A DNA stretch of 13,579 nt from Opitutia bacterium (lineage in GTDB: Bacteria > Verrucomicrobiota > Verrucomicrobiia > Opitutales > UBA953). The notes beneath the pieces are model-generated. The model saw only the letters and a list, made by a program, of their open reading frames with translations. It made no database searches and was not told where the DNA came from. The stretch is from assembly GCA_021204635.1 (NCBI GenBank), contig JAJPZB010000094.1, forward strand, positions 1-13,579, given 5' to 3'. Position 1 is the stretch's first letter, and every line of letters begins with the position of its first letter. Positions 6,655 through 13,579 of this stretch are shown piece by piece. A program made the position numbers and the translations under genes.

Positions 6655-7698
6655 ATGGAATTTTCGGAAATCAACATACGCGCACATCACACAATCGCGT
6701 GCATCTGGGATTTCGACAAAACCCTCACGCCCGGATACATGCAAACCCCGCTTTTTCGCGAATACGGAATCGACGAGGGAAGTTTCTGGAACGAGGTAAA
6801 CCGCCTGCCGGAAATATATGAAAAACAGGGGATTCACGTCTCCAAAGACACGGTGTATTTGAATCACCTGCTCAGCTACGTGAAAAACGGGCCGTTGCGC
6901 GGCTTGACAAACAAAAAGCTGCGCGAACTCGGCGCGCGCATCGAACTCTGCCCGGGCGTGCCGGAAGTCTTTGACAAACTCCGCGAATACGCGCAAAGAC
7001 TCGGCGTCGCCAACAATCTCGAAGTCTCGTTAGAGCATTACATTGTCAGTACAGGCATCGCGGAAATGATTCGCGGGTGCGCCGCCGCGCCGCATGTTGA
7101 CGGGATTTACGGCTGCGAATTTATCGAGCAGCCGCTGCCGCCGCACTACACAGAAGTGCAGGTTTTAAAATTTCTCGACGAGCCCACAGAAATTTCCCAG
7201 ATCGGCGTCATGGTGGATAACACGATCAAGACGCGCTTCATTTTCGAGATAAACAAAGGCTCCAACAAAAATCCGAAAATCGACGTCAACGCCGTCGTCC
7301 GCGCGCAAGATCGCAGGGTTCCTTTCGAGAACATGATTTACATCGCCGACGGCCCGAGCGACGTCCCCGTGTATTCCGTCGTCAGAAAAGGCGGCGGTTT
7401 CGCCTACGCGGTTTATTCGCCAAATTCCCGCGAAGAGCGCCGGCAAAACGACGCACTGCTCAACTCCAAGCGCGTGAACGGCTACGGCCCGAACGATTAC
7501 ACGGACACGGGCTTCTCCTACGATTGGCTCTGCATGCGCCTCGAAGATATTGTTGACAGACTGAGCAAAGAACGTTCCTACGCGTTGGAATCTCAGGTCT
7601 CGCAGCCGCCGAGGCACATTCACTGCGGAAACGCTGCAAATCGCCCGCGCACCGGCGACAACGCCGAGCCGGAAGGCCACCAGCCGTCGCTCCTCTGA
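6655..7698 (+). CDS. HAD-superfamily hydrolase (probable phosphatase)
   Basis: This 347-residue soluble protein carries the haloacid dehalogenase-type catalytic motifs. Motif I is IWDFDKTLTPG with Asp19 (nucleophile), Asp21 and Thr23. Motif II is probably the serine/threonine of YIVSTGI. Motif IV is IYIADGPSDVPVYS with Asp232 and Asp236, the magnesium ligands. A ~100-residue insertion after motif I could be a helical cap. The last ~35 residues (Pro-, His- and Asn-rich) look disordered. The substrate cannot be predicted from sequence. The start ATG at 6655 has no Shine-Dalgarno, and no better upstream start is seen. The gene lies 34 bp before ftsK with no terminator, so the two are probably co-transcribed. 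Confidence 0.85.
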   Translation: MEFSEINIRAHHTIACIWDFDKTLTPGYMQTPLFREYGIDEGSFWNEVNRLPEIYEKQGIHVSKDTVYLNHLLSYVKNGPLRGLTNKKLRELGARIELCPGVPEVFDKLREYAQRLGVANNLEVSLEHYIVSTGIAEMIRGCAAAPHVDGIYGCEFIEQPLPPHYTEVQVLKFLDEPTEISQIGVMVDNTIKTRFIFEINKGSNKNPKIDVNAVVRAQDRRVPFENMIYIADGPSDVPVYSVVRKGGGFAYAVYSPNSREERRQNDALLNSKRVNGYGPNDYTDTGFSYDWLCMRLEDIVDRLSKERSYALESQVSQPPRHIHCGNAANRPRTGDNAEPEGHQPSLL

Positions 7699-7732
7699 AA
7701 AACGCGCCAACGCCTGCAAATATCAGACCAAC

Positions 7733-10615
7733 ATGCCCGCTTCCAAGAACAGTTCGCAAAGGCAGCGCGACGCCGACAAGAAATCCCGCAAAAATTCCGC
7801 ACAACAAATGCGCGACCCGGGCATCCCCGACAAGAGCGCGAAGCGGATTTACGCGTTCGTCATCTTCTTTCTTCTCGGCATTTTTGCGCTCGCTTCCCTG
7901 CTCTCGTTCACGGAATACCAAAAGATTTTTTTCAGCGAAAGCCTGCTCGAAGACTTCGTCCGCCAGGGCAAGTTGACGGAGCAAAATTCCTGCGGCGCGG
8001 TAGGCGCGACCTTCGCAACAATCGCGTTCAATTTTCTCGGCTTTGCGGCATATTTGCTGCCGGTGTTCTTCTTTTTGTTCGCGTATTACATGCTCCGCGC
8101 GGCAACAAAAAACATCTCGCTTCTTTGGAAAACGGTTTTGTGCTTTCTCGCGCTGTGCTCGGGCACGATTTTGTTGTGCGCCCTGCCCGACGGATTTTAC
8201 GGCAGCCTCGCGCCCGACGGCGTTTCGGCGCTCAGCTCAATTCCGCGCGGCCCGGGCGGAATGCTCGGCAAATTTCTAAGCAATCTGATCGGCATCGCCT
8301 TTGGTGTCGCCGGCACAGCAACGCTCGCAATCATCGTCTATTTTGCCTCGGTTTTCGCACTGCTCGTGTCGTCGCCGCTTCAAACGATTCGCGGATTTTT
8401 TTCCAAAGTCGATCGCTCGCTGCGTGAGCGAAGTGAGGCAAAGCAACTCGAAAAACTTCAAAGCGAAAAAGAGCGCGAGCGTCGCAGAATCGAGGCGATC
8501 GAAGTTTTGCAGGCGGAACGCAACGAATCGGCGAGCGGCGTTTTCATGAACAAAGACGCGCCGGTCGCGCTTGTCGATCCGCCTCACAGCGACACCGGCG
8601 AAGATTCTCAGGAGGAAAACCCCGACCCATTCGCCGAGGTCAAAGTCGATAAAGACGCCGTGGCGCTGTATGACGCGCCGGTGCTCAAAGACCTCGATGC
8701 CGAAGAAAATTCCGTTGCTGTCATGACTGAAAACGAGAACGAAAATCCCGACAAAGATTGGGATCCAAAAGCCGATATCGAAAACACAATAGGCGTGCTC
8801 AAACCGCTTTCTGACGACGAGCCCGAGCCGCCTGCCATCACCGAGGCGACACCGGAAAATGTCGAGGCAAAAGAGCCGGAGAAAGCACCGGAACCGCCTG
8901 CCGAACCTGCCGCCGCAACAGCGCCGGCGCCGGAGGAAAATCCTGCGCCCGCAGCAACGCCGCTCAAAGTCGTCTCCGCAGAAATGCTCGAACGCGCCAA
9001 CGAGGCAGACATTCCGGCGGCGCGCGGAAGCTACGTTTTCCCGCCGATAGACCTTCTCGCCGAGCCGGCGCCCGCCGAAGATCAGGCGGAAGACTACGAG
9101 GCTCGCGGCCAAGAAATCATTCGCGCGCTCGCGGAATTTCGCTGCCCCGCAGAAATGTCTTCCGCGCAGGTCGGGCCGACAATTACGCGCTACGAAATCA
9201 AGCCCGGCGCCGGCGTGAAGGCAGAGCGCATTTTGAATTTGCAAAACAACGTCGCGATGGCGCTACGGGCGACTTCGGCCCGCCTCGCGCCCGTCCCCGA
9301 AAACGGCACGATCGGCATCGAAGTTCCGAATCGCAAAATGCAATCCGTGCCGATTCGCGAAGTCCTCGAATCAAAGGCGTGGCACGAAAACAAGATGGAA
9401 ATTCCCGCCGTTCTCGGAAAAGACGTCACGGGAAAGCCGGTGCTCATCGACCTCGCGAAAATGCCGCACGGGCTCATCGCCGGTTCGTCAGGGTCCGGAA
9501 AATCCGTCTGCCTGAACGGAATTATCACGTCGATTCTCTACCACGCTTCGCCGGAAGAAGTGCGGCTCGTGATGGTCGATCCGAAGGTCGTGGAACTGCG
9601 AGTTTACAACGACGCGCCGCACATGCTCATTCCGGTAATCACAGACATGAAACGCGCGCCGGGCGCCTTGAAATGGCTCATCGACGAGATGGAGCGCCGC
9701 TACTTGCTCTTGGAAGAAGCCGGTGTGCGCAACATCGTCGGCTTCAACGCGAAAATCGAGCGCGACCGAGAAGAAGCCGCGCGCCTCGCAGAACTCGCCG
9801 CCAACTCCGACAACGGAAATGCCTTCGCGGGCGTGCAGGGAGAAGCCGGCACCGCGCCCACCCCTGCCCCGCAACAAATCTCGGTGCCGCGCGACGAAGG
9901 CGTTCTCGACGAAATTCGCGGCAAGAGAAAAATGTCATACATCGTCTGCATAATCGACGAGTTCGCGGACATCATGGCGCAGAACGCCGCAGAAATAGAA
10001 ACCGGCGTCGCACGACTGACGGCAAAGGCCCGCGCAGCAGGAATCCACCTGATCCTCGCGACGCAACGCCCGGACGCCAAAACCGTCACGGGGCTCATCA
10101 AAGCAAACCTCGGAACGCGCATCGCCCTGCGCGTGACCTCGGGCACAAACTCGCGAATCATTCTCGACGAAGTCGGCGCGGAAACCCTCATCGGCAAAGG
10201 CGACATGCTCATTCTCGGCCCCGGCTCGCCCTTCCCGCAACGCGCGCAAGGCGTGTGGGTCTCCGAAGAAGAAATCGAAAAAATCGTCCAATTCCTCGCC
10301 GAGAAAAACGGCAAACCGAAATACGCAGAGGATGTCAATTCCAAGATCGACAGCTATGCTGCGGCTGATGACGACGATGGCGACAGCGACGACGCACCTG
10401 CCGACGACAACGATGAGGAATCTCTCCTCAGACGCTCTTTTGAACTGATTCAGGCGTCAAAACGCGCCTCGATCTCGTATCTGCAATTGAAATTAAAAAT
10501 TGGATACGGAAAGGCCGCGAGGATCATGGACGAACTCGAAGAACGCGGCTACGTAGGCGAATCGCTCGGCGCGAGCAAGCCGCGAGAAATCCTGCGCGAC
10601 AAGTGGGAAGGCTGA
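7733..10615 (+). CDS. ftsK: DNA translocase FtsK/SpoIIIE
   Basis: FtsK pumps chromosomal DNA at the division septum and helps resolve chromosome dimers. The protein has 960 residues. A basic N-terminal tail is followed by four membrane segments (about 40-59, 91-119, 132-151, 184-214), a charged helical stretch (about 225-265), and a long acidic and Pro/Ala-rich linker to ~430. The motor contains Walker A GSSGSGKSV (Lys590) and Walker B CIIDEFADIM (Asp742, Glu743), then LILATQRPDAKTVTGLIKANLGTRIALRV. A Pro/Ala/Gln-rich insert of about 45 residues lies between the RYLLLEEAGVRNIVGFN segment and Walker B. An Asp-rich hinge (AADDDDGDSDD) leads to the C-terminal gamma winged helix LKIGYGKAARIMDELEERGYVGE, which in FtsK reads KOPS sequences. 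The start ATG at 7733 has context accaacATG. Confidence 0.95.
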   Translation: MPASKNSSQRQRDADKKSRKNSAQQMRDPGIPDKSAKRIYAFVIFFLLGIFALASLLSFTEYQKIFFSESLLEDFVRQGKLTEQNSCGAVGATFATIAFNFLGFAAYLLPVFFFLFAYYMLRAATKNISLLWKTVLCFLALCSGTILLCALPDGFYGSLAPDGVSALSSIPRGPGGMLGKFLSNLIGIAFGVAGTATLAIIVYFASVFALLVSSPLQTIRGFFSKVDRSLRERSEAKQLEKLQSEKERERRRIEAIEVLQAERNESASGVFMNKDAPVALVDPPHSDTGEDSQEENPDPFAEVKVDKDAVALYDAPVLKDLDAEENSVAVMTENENENPDKDWDPKADIENTIGVLKPLSDDEPEPPAITEATPENVEAKEPEKAPEPPAEPAAATAPAPEENPAPAATPLKVVSAEMLERANEADIPAARGSYVFPPIDLLAEPAPAEDQAEDYEARGQEIIRALAEFRCPAEMSSAQVGPTITRYEIKPGAGVKAERILNLQNNVAMALRATSARLAPVPENGTIGIEVPNRKMQSVPIREVLESKAWHENKMEIPAVLGKDVTGKPVLIDLAKMPHGLIAGSSGSGKSVCLNGIITSILYHASPEEVRLVMVDPKVVELRVYNDAPHMLIPVITDMKRAPGALKWLIDEMERRYLLLEEAGVRNIVGFNAKIERDREEAARLAELAANSDNGNAFAGVQGEAGTAPTPAPQQISVPRDEGVLDEIRGKRKMSYIVCIIDEFADIMAQNAAEIETGVARLTAKARAAGIHLILATQRPDAKTVTGLIKANLGTRIALRVTSGTNSRIILDEVGAETLIGKGDMLILGPGSPFPQRAQGVWVSEEEIEKIVQFLAEKNGKPKYAEDVNSKIDSYAAADDDDGDSDDAPADDNDEESLLRRSFELIQASKRASISYLQLKLKIGYGKAARIMDELEERGYVGESLGASKPREILRDKWEG

Positions 10616-10632
10616 TCCCCGCCGCCACAAGC

Positions 10633-10790
10633 CGGTCGGTGGTGAAATTGGGTCGGTGGTGGGATTTGGGTTGGTGGTGAGATTTGGGTTGGCGGCGAAA
10701 ACCAAGTGCCACGATTGTTGTGGCGGGTTGGTGGTGAGTGAGTTTGTTGTGGGGATGGGGGTTGGTGGTGGAACTTGGGTTAGTGGTGAG
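10633..10790 (+). repeat. GGTTGGTGGTGA array C (7 units) after ftsK
   Basis: G-rich units lie on the + strand with cores at 10633, 10651, 10669, 10687, 10725, 10760 and 10778. The consensus is close to ATTTGGGTTGGTGGTGAG with 18-bp spacing in the first four units. Copies of an ATTGTTGTGG box (10713 on, and a variant near 10743) sit between units. The array starts 18 bases after the ftsK stop, so it would be transcribed as G-rich 3' RNA unless transcription ends earlier. Confidence 0.9.
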
Positions 10791-10828
10791 AAGCAAAGTC
10801 AGGCGACGTTCAACGAACACACTCCCTC

Positions 10829-10888
10829 ACCACTATCGTGGTCCCCTCCCGCTAACTTAGCGGGAGAATCGCGCACTACGTGCGCGAT
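10829..10888. repeat. block of three consecutive hairpins between converging arrays
   Basis: Three inverted repeats follow one another. ACCAC/GTGGT (10829-10833 with 10838-10842) has the loop TATC. CTCCCGCTAA/TTAGCGGGAG (10846-10855 with 10857-10866) is a perfect 10-base palindrome around one C. ATCGCGCAC/GTGCGCGAT (10868-10876 with 10880-10888) has the loop TAC. The third is followed by ATTATTTT, so on the + strand it could act as a weak terminator for ftsK. The block sits at the centre of the ftsK-glnA gap with oppositely oriented arrays on either side. Confidence 0.8.
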
Positions 10889-10896
10889 ATTATTTT

Positions 10897-11020
10897 CCAC
10901 CACCAACCCACCACCAAAGACTCAAGTTCTCACCACCAACCCTGCCCACAACAAACCCGCCACCACTAACCCAAGCTTCACCACCAACCCAAATCCCCGC
11001 CACCAACCCGGCTCCCCACC
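10897..11020 (-). repeat. GGTTGGTGGTGA array D (about 6 units), opposite polarity
   Basis: Units read CACCACCAACCC on the + strand (near 10898, 10931, 10960, 10979 and 10999, with partial units near 10910 and 11014). The G-rich strand is therefore the - strand, the reverse of array C. Spacers include CCCACAACAAACCC, the reverse complement of the TTGTTGTGGG box seen in array C. The array begins just beyond the glnA terminator and runs to the hairpin block. Confidence 0.87.
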
Positions 11021-11027
11021 ACACAAC

Positions 11028-11061
11028 AAAAGCGGCGTTCCCGAGAATTTCGAGAACGCCG
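11028..11061 (-). terminator. intrinsic terminator after glnA
   Basis: An 8-bp stem forms from CGGCGTTC (11033-11040) with GAACGCCG (11054-11061). It is extended by CGA/TCG after one mismatch. Read on the - strand it is followed by CTTTTGTTG, a short T tract. It lies 23 bases after the glnA stop codon. Confidence 0.72.
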
Positions 11062-11083
11062 TTTGGGCAGAAATTGCCTGCGA

Positions 11084-13273
11084 TTATCGCACGAACAGGA
11101 GCTCGCGATATTTCGGGAGCGGCCACATTTCGTTATCCACCAGCAACTCGAGTTTGTCGATGTGGTAGCGGATTGTGTCGAAATTCGGCAACACGGTGTC
11201 GTGGTAGGCGATTGCTTTTTTGCGCTCGTCGCTGAGTTTGTTCGCGGCTTTGCGGCAATCGACCATCTTATCGACAGTCTCCGTCACTGCGGTGATGTGC
11301 TCGTTTATCGCTTCGATGAGGCGAATTTGCTCTTTCGCGAGAACTTTGAATTTCGCGTCAGAGAAAACGTTTTTGAGCTTGGCGACGTTGTCGAGCAGCG
11401 AAGACTGATAGCGGATCGCGACAGGAATGATGTGGTTGTGAGCCAAATCGCCGAGGACGCGAGCCTCGATCTGAATCTTCTTCGTGTACATTTCCCACTT
11501 CACCTCGTTGCGGGTTTCGAGCTCTTTTTTCGTATGAACGTTTCCGGTTGCAAAAACTTTCAACGACTGCGGGCTCGTGTAGGCATCGTAGATGAGCGGC
11601 ACGCTCGTTTCGCAATCGAGGCCGCGCTTTGCCGCTTCCTTTTTCCATTCTTCCGAATAGCCGTTGCCGTCAAAGCGGATTGGCTTCGATTCCTTGATGT
11701 ATTTTTTGAGAACCGTGTAAAGCGCTTCCTTTTTCGACGCACCGCCGGAAATCAGCTTATCGACTTCCTGCTTGAACTCGGAAAGCTGGTAGGCGACAGC
11801 GGCGTTCAGAGCCGTCATCGCGGGCGCGCAATTGGCGGAAGAGCCGACGGCGCGGAACTCGAAACGGTTGCCCGTAAACGCGAAAGGCGAAGTGCGGTTG
11901 CGATCCGTGTTGTCAATCAAAATCTCCGGAATTTGCCCGACGCCGAGTTTGACCTGCTTTTTGCTGTCAACCTTGATCGCGTCATCGACGGACGATTTTT
12001 CGAAGGCGTCGAGAATGTCGGAAACCTGCTTGCCGAGGAACGAGGAGATGATCGCCGGCGGCGCCTCGTTTGCCCCGAGCCGGTGCGCGTTTGTTGCAGA
12101 CGCGATCGAGGCTTTGAGCAGGCTGTTGTTGCGATAGAGCGCGACGAGCGTGTTCACGATAAACGTGATGAAACGCAGGTTTTCCATCGTGTTTTTGCCG
12201 GGCGAAAACAGGTTGATGCCCGTGTCTGTGCCGAGAGACCAATTGCAGTGCTTGCCCGAGCCGTTGACGCCTTTGAACGGCTTTTCGTGGAGCAGGACGC
12301 GAAATTTGTGGCGGCGGGCGACATCGCGCATCAGCGCCATCATCAGCAAATTGTGGTCAACCGCCAAATTGCATTCCTCAAAAATCGGCGCGACCTCAAA
12401 CTGGTTCGGCGCAACCTCGTTGTGGCGCGTCTTCGCCGGAATGCCCAACCTCCAAGCCTCGTATTCGAGCTCTTGCATGAATGCGACGACGCGACGCGGA
12501 ATCGCGGCAAAGTAGTGGTCTTCCAACTGCTGATTTTTCGCCGATTCGTGCCCCATCAGAGTGCGACCTGTCAAAACGAGGTCGGGGCGGGCGTTGAAAA
12601 GCTCTTCGTCAATCAAAAAATATTCCTGTTCCCAGCCGAGCGAAGAATTTACGCGGCTGACGTCGGAATTGAAATATTTGCAGACGCCGACAGCGGCTTT
12701 GCTCACGGCGCTTATCGATTTCAAAAGCGGGGCTTTGTGGTCGAGCGCCTCGCCCGTGTAGGAAACGAAAATCGTCGGAATGCAAAGCGTGTCGCCCATG
12801 ATGAACGCGGGCGATGACGGGTCCCACGCCGAATAGCCGCGAGCCTCGAACGTGGAGCGCAAGCCGCCGCTCGGGAACGACGAGGCGTCGGGCTCTTGCT
12901 GCGCGAGAATCTTGCCGCTGAATTCCTCGATCATGCCGCCTTTGCCGTCGAGCTCGACAAACGCGTCGTGCTTTTCAGCCGTTCCGTCCGTCAGCGGGTG
13001 GAACCAGTGCGTGTAGTGCGTTGCGCCGTTTGCCATTGCCCACATTCTCATCGAAGGCGCGATGTGGGCGGCGAGAGCGAGCGACACGGGCTCGCCGGAA
13101 TCTATGGCACTCGTTATCGCCCGAAAAGTTTCTTTCGAGAGATATTGTGCCATTGCCTTGCGGTTAAAAACTTTGCACCCGAAATATTCGGAAGTTTTTG
13201 CCGCCGGCGGAGTTGCTGTTGAAACCTCGCGATTGGAGGCTGTTTCGACTGCGTGGAATCGTATGTTTGACAT
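11084..13273 (-). CDS. glnN: glutamine synthetase type III
   Basis: This enzyme makes glutamine from glutamate, ammonia and ATP in the cytoplasm, the main ammonium-assimilation step. The protein has 729 residues, the typical length of the GSIII (GlnN) family rather than the ~470 of type I. A GSIII-specific N-terminal region precedes the catalytic core. Core motifs are GWEQEYFLI (residues 213-221, metal-binding glutamates), NQFEVAPIFEECNLAVDHNLL, the nucleotide and glutamate loop KGVNGSGKHCNWSLGT (about 334-349), and NRTSPFAFTGNRFEFRAVGSSAN (about 459-481). The start is the ATG at 13271-13273; a GTG nine codons upstream is less likely. Context TTCCAACAATG has no Shine-Dalgarno. It converges on ftsK, is followed by an intrinsic terminator, and has a plausible promoter ~75 bp upstream. 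No PII or ammonium-transporter gene is visible. Confidence 0.95.
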   Translation of the reverse strand: MSNIRFHAVETASNREVSTATPPAAKTSEYFGCKVFNRKAMAQYLSKETFRAITSAIDSGEPVSLALAAHIAPSMRMWAMANGATHYTHWFHPLTDGTAEKHDAFVELDGKGGMIEEFSGKILAQQEPDASSFPSGGLRSTFEARGYSAWDPSSPAFIMGDTLCIPTIFVSYTGEALDHKAPLLKSISAVSKAAVGVCKYFNSDVSRVNSSLGWEQEYFLIDEELFNARPDLVLTGRTLMGHESAKNQQLEDHYFAAIPRRVVAFMQELEYEAWRLGIPAKTRHNEVAPNQFEVAPIFEECNLAVDHNLLMMALMRDVARRHKFRVLLHEKPFKGVNGSGKHCNWSLGTDTGINLFSPGKNTMENLRFITFIVNTLVALYRNNSLLKASIASATNAHRLGANEAPPAIISSFLGKQVSDILDAFEKSSVDDAIKVDSKKQVKLGVGQIPEILIDNTDRNRTSPFAFTGNRFEFRAVGSSANCAPAMTALNAAVAYQLSEFKQEVDKLISGGASKKEALYTVLKKYIKESKPIRFDGNGYSEEWKKEAAKRGLDCETSVPLIYDAYTSPQSLKVFATGNVHTKKELETRNEVKWEMYTKKIQIEARVLGDLAHNHIIPVAIRYQSSLLDNVAKLKNVFSDAKFKVLAKEQIRLIEAINEHITAVTETVDKMVDCRKAANKLSDERKKAIAYHDTVLPNFDTIRYHIDKLELLVDNEMWPLPKYRELLFVR

Positions 13274-13355
13274 TGTTGGAATTTGGTTCGTTTGTCGCAC
13301 GCGAAACTCAAACTCAATCGGTAAAAGCCCCGACGTGCGTTAAACTGTGGCGGAC

Positions 13356-13383
13356 GATAAATGCGCCTCGGCATCCTCGTCAA
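13356..13383 (-). promoter_or_regulatory. candidate glnA promoter
   Basis: On the - strand TTGACG (13383-13378) is followed after 16 bases by TTTATC (13361-13356). The -35 box matches the sigma70 consensus at 5 of 6 positions and the -10 at about 3 of 6. The predicted start leaves a leader of about 75 bases before the glnA ATG. No sigma54-type GG/GC element was seen. Confidence 0.45.
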
Positions 13384-13530
13384 GCGGTTTTTTGAAAAAT
13401 TGTGGAAAATCGCAGCAAAATTTTTGATTTTTCGCCAAAAATGCAAATTTTTGCTCAGATTTTCCAAGAAATTTCCCGCATCATCGCGAAAATCGCGAAA
13501 AATAGCTGATTTTTTCCCGCTGTTGCTATG
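13384..13530. other. AT-rich upstream region of glnA
   Basis: I see no gene in this interval. It is rich in A and T runs and contains near-repeats GCAAAATTTTTG and GCAAATTTTTGC. It also holds an exact tandem duplication TCGCGAAAA-TCGCGAAAA at 13484-13501. It lies upstream of the candidate glnA -35 box and could hold regulator sites or curved DNA. The open frames that cross it have no family signal. Confidence 0.4.
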
Positions 13531-13579
13531 GGTCGGTGGTGGCGAGATTGTTGCGGCGGGTTGGTGGTGAGACTTGGGT
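13531..13579 (+). repeat. GGTTGGTGGTGA array E (start only; runs off the window)
   Basis: Two G-rich units lie on the + strand, GGTCGGTGGT (13531-13540) and GGTTGGTGGT (13559-13568). An ATTGTTGCGGCGGG box lies between them, and GAGACTTGGGT then leads into what looks like a further unit cut by the window end. Confidence 0.82.

Noticed and set aside
9379..10368. 329-codon frame inside ftsK in another + frame
   Set aside because: It is very Arg-rich and overlaps the conserved FtsK motor, so it is a frame shadow.
10633..11020. CRISPR-like array
   Set aside because: The units are 17-18 bp and nearly contiguous, without unique spacers of constant length, and no cas gene is present.
11063..12817. 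584-codon open frame on the + strand, opposite glnA
   Set aside because: It is antisense to an intact glutamine synthetase III and its sequence (rich in Arg, Val, Phe, Asp) shows no family motif. It reflects codon bias of glnA on the other strand.

Overview
This is a 13.6-kb stretch of bacterial chromosome with mid-range GC. It carries eight protein genes, several of them core genes, separated by unusually structured intergenic DNA. The best lineage guess is Verrucomicrobiota (Opitutae-like). That guess rests on a type III glutamine synthetase, a RecN with a FDEVDANVGG Walker B motif, and starts that lack Shine-Dalgarno sequences and favour a CAACAATG-like context. It is an inference and would need 16S or a whole-protein search to settle. 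No rRNA, tRNA, integrase, transposase or CRISPR array was found.

Left third (1-4661, all + strand): the 3' part of recN, then a HEPN-type Abi_2 gene (AbiD/AbiF-like, abortive infection or toxin), then tgt (queuine/preQ1 tRNA-guanine transglycosylase), then a NahK-like sugar 1-kinase followed by a clean intrinsic terminator. The Abi_2 gene is bracketed by two copies of a roughly 95-bp repeat at 982-1076 and 2111-2205. The repeats carry a conserved hairpin whose loop is also conserved, ending in a T run. The first copy overlaps the recN stop codon. This accessory insert is the main defence-like candidate in the window.

Middle (4662-10615): a DUF4405-type six-helix membrane protein on the - strand, panC (pantothenate synthetase, - strand), and, divergent from panC, a HAD-family hydrolase gene followed 34 bp later by ftsK (DNA translocase, 960 aa). 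Right third: glnN-type glutamine synthetase III on the - strand, convergent with ftsK.

The striking non-coding feature is a family of degenerate 17-18-bp tandem repeats, core GGGTTGGTGGTGAG. They fill five intergenic segments (4667-4749, 5436-5648, 10633-10790, 10897-11020, 13531 to the window end), with polarity fixed within each array and switching between arrays. On both the DUF4405 and glnA genes the G-rich strand points away from the gene at each end. Between ftsK and glnA two oppositely oriented arrays face each other across a block of three consecutive hairpins. The repeats could form two-tetrad G-quadruplexes and resemble Chi-like octamers, but their function is not established here.

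Other oddities: the Tgt protein lacks two of the four usual zinc-binding cysteines while keeping its catalytic aspartates, and most starts have no recognisable ribosome binding site.
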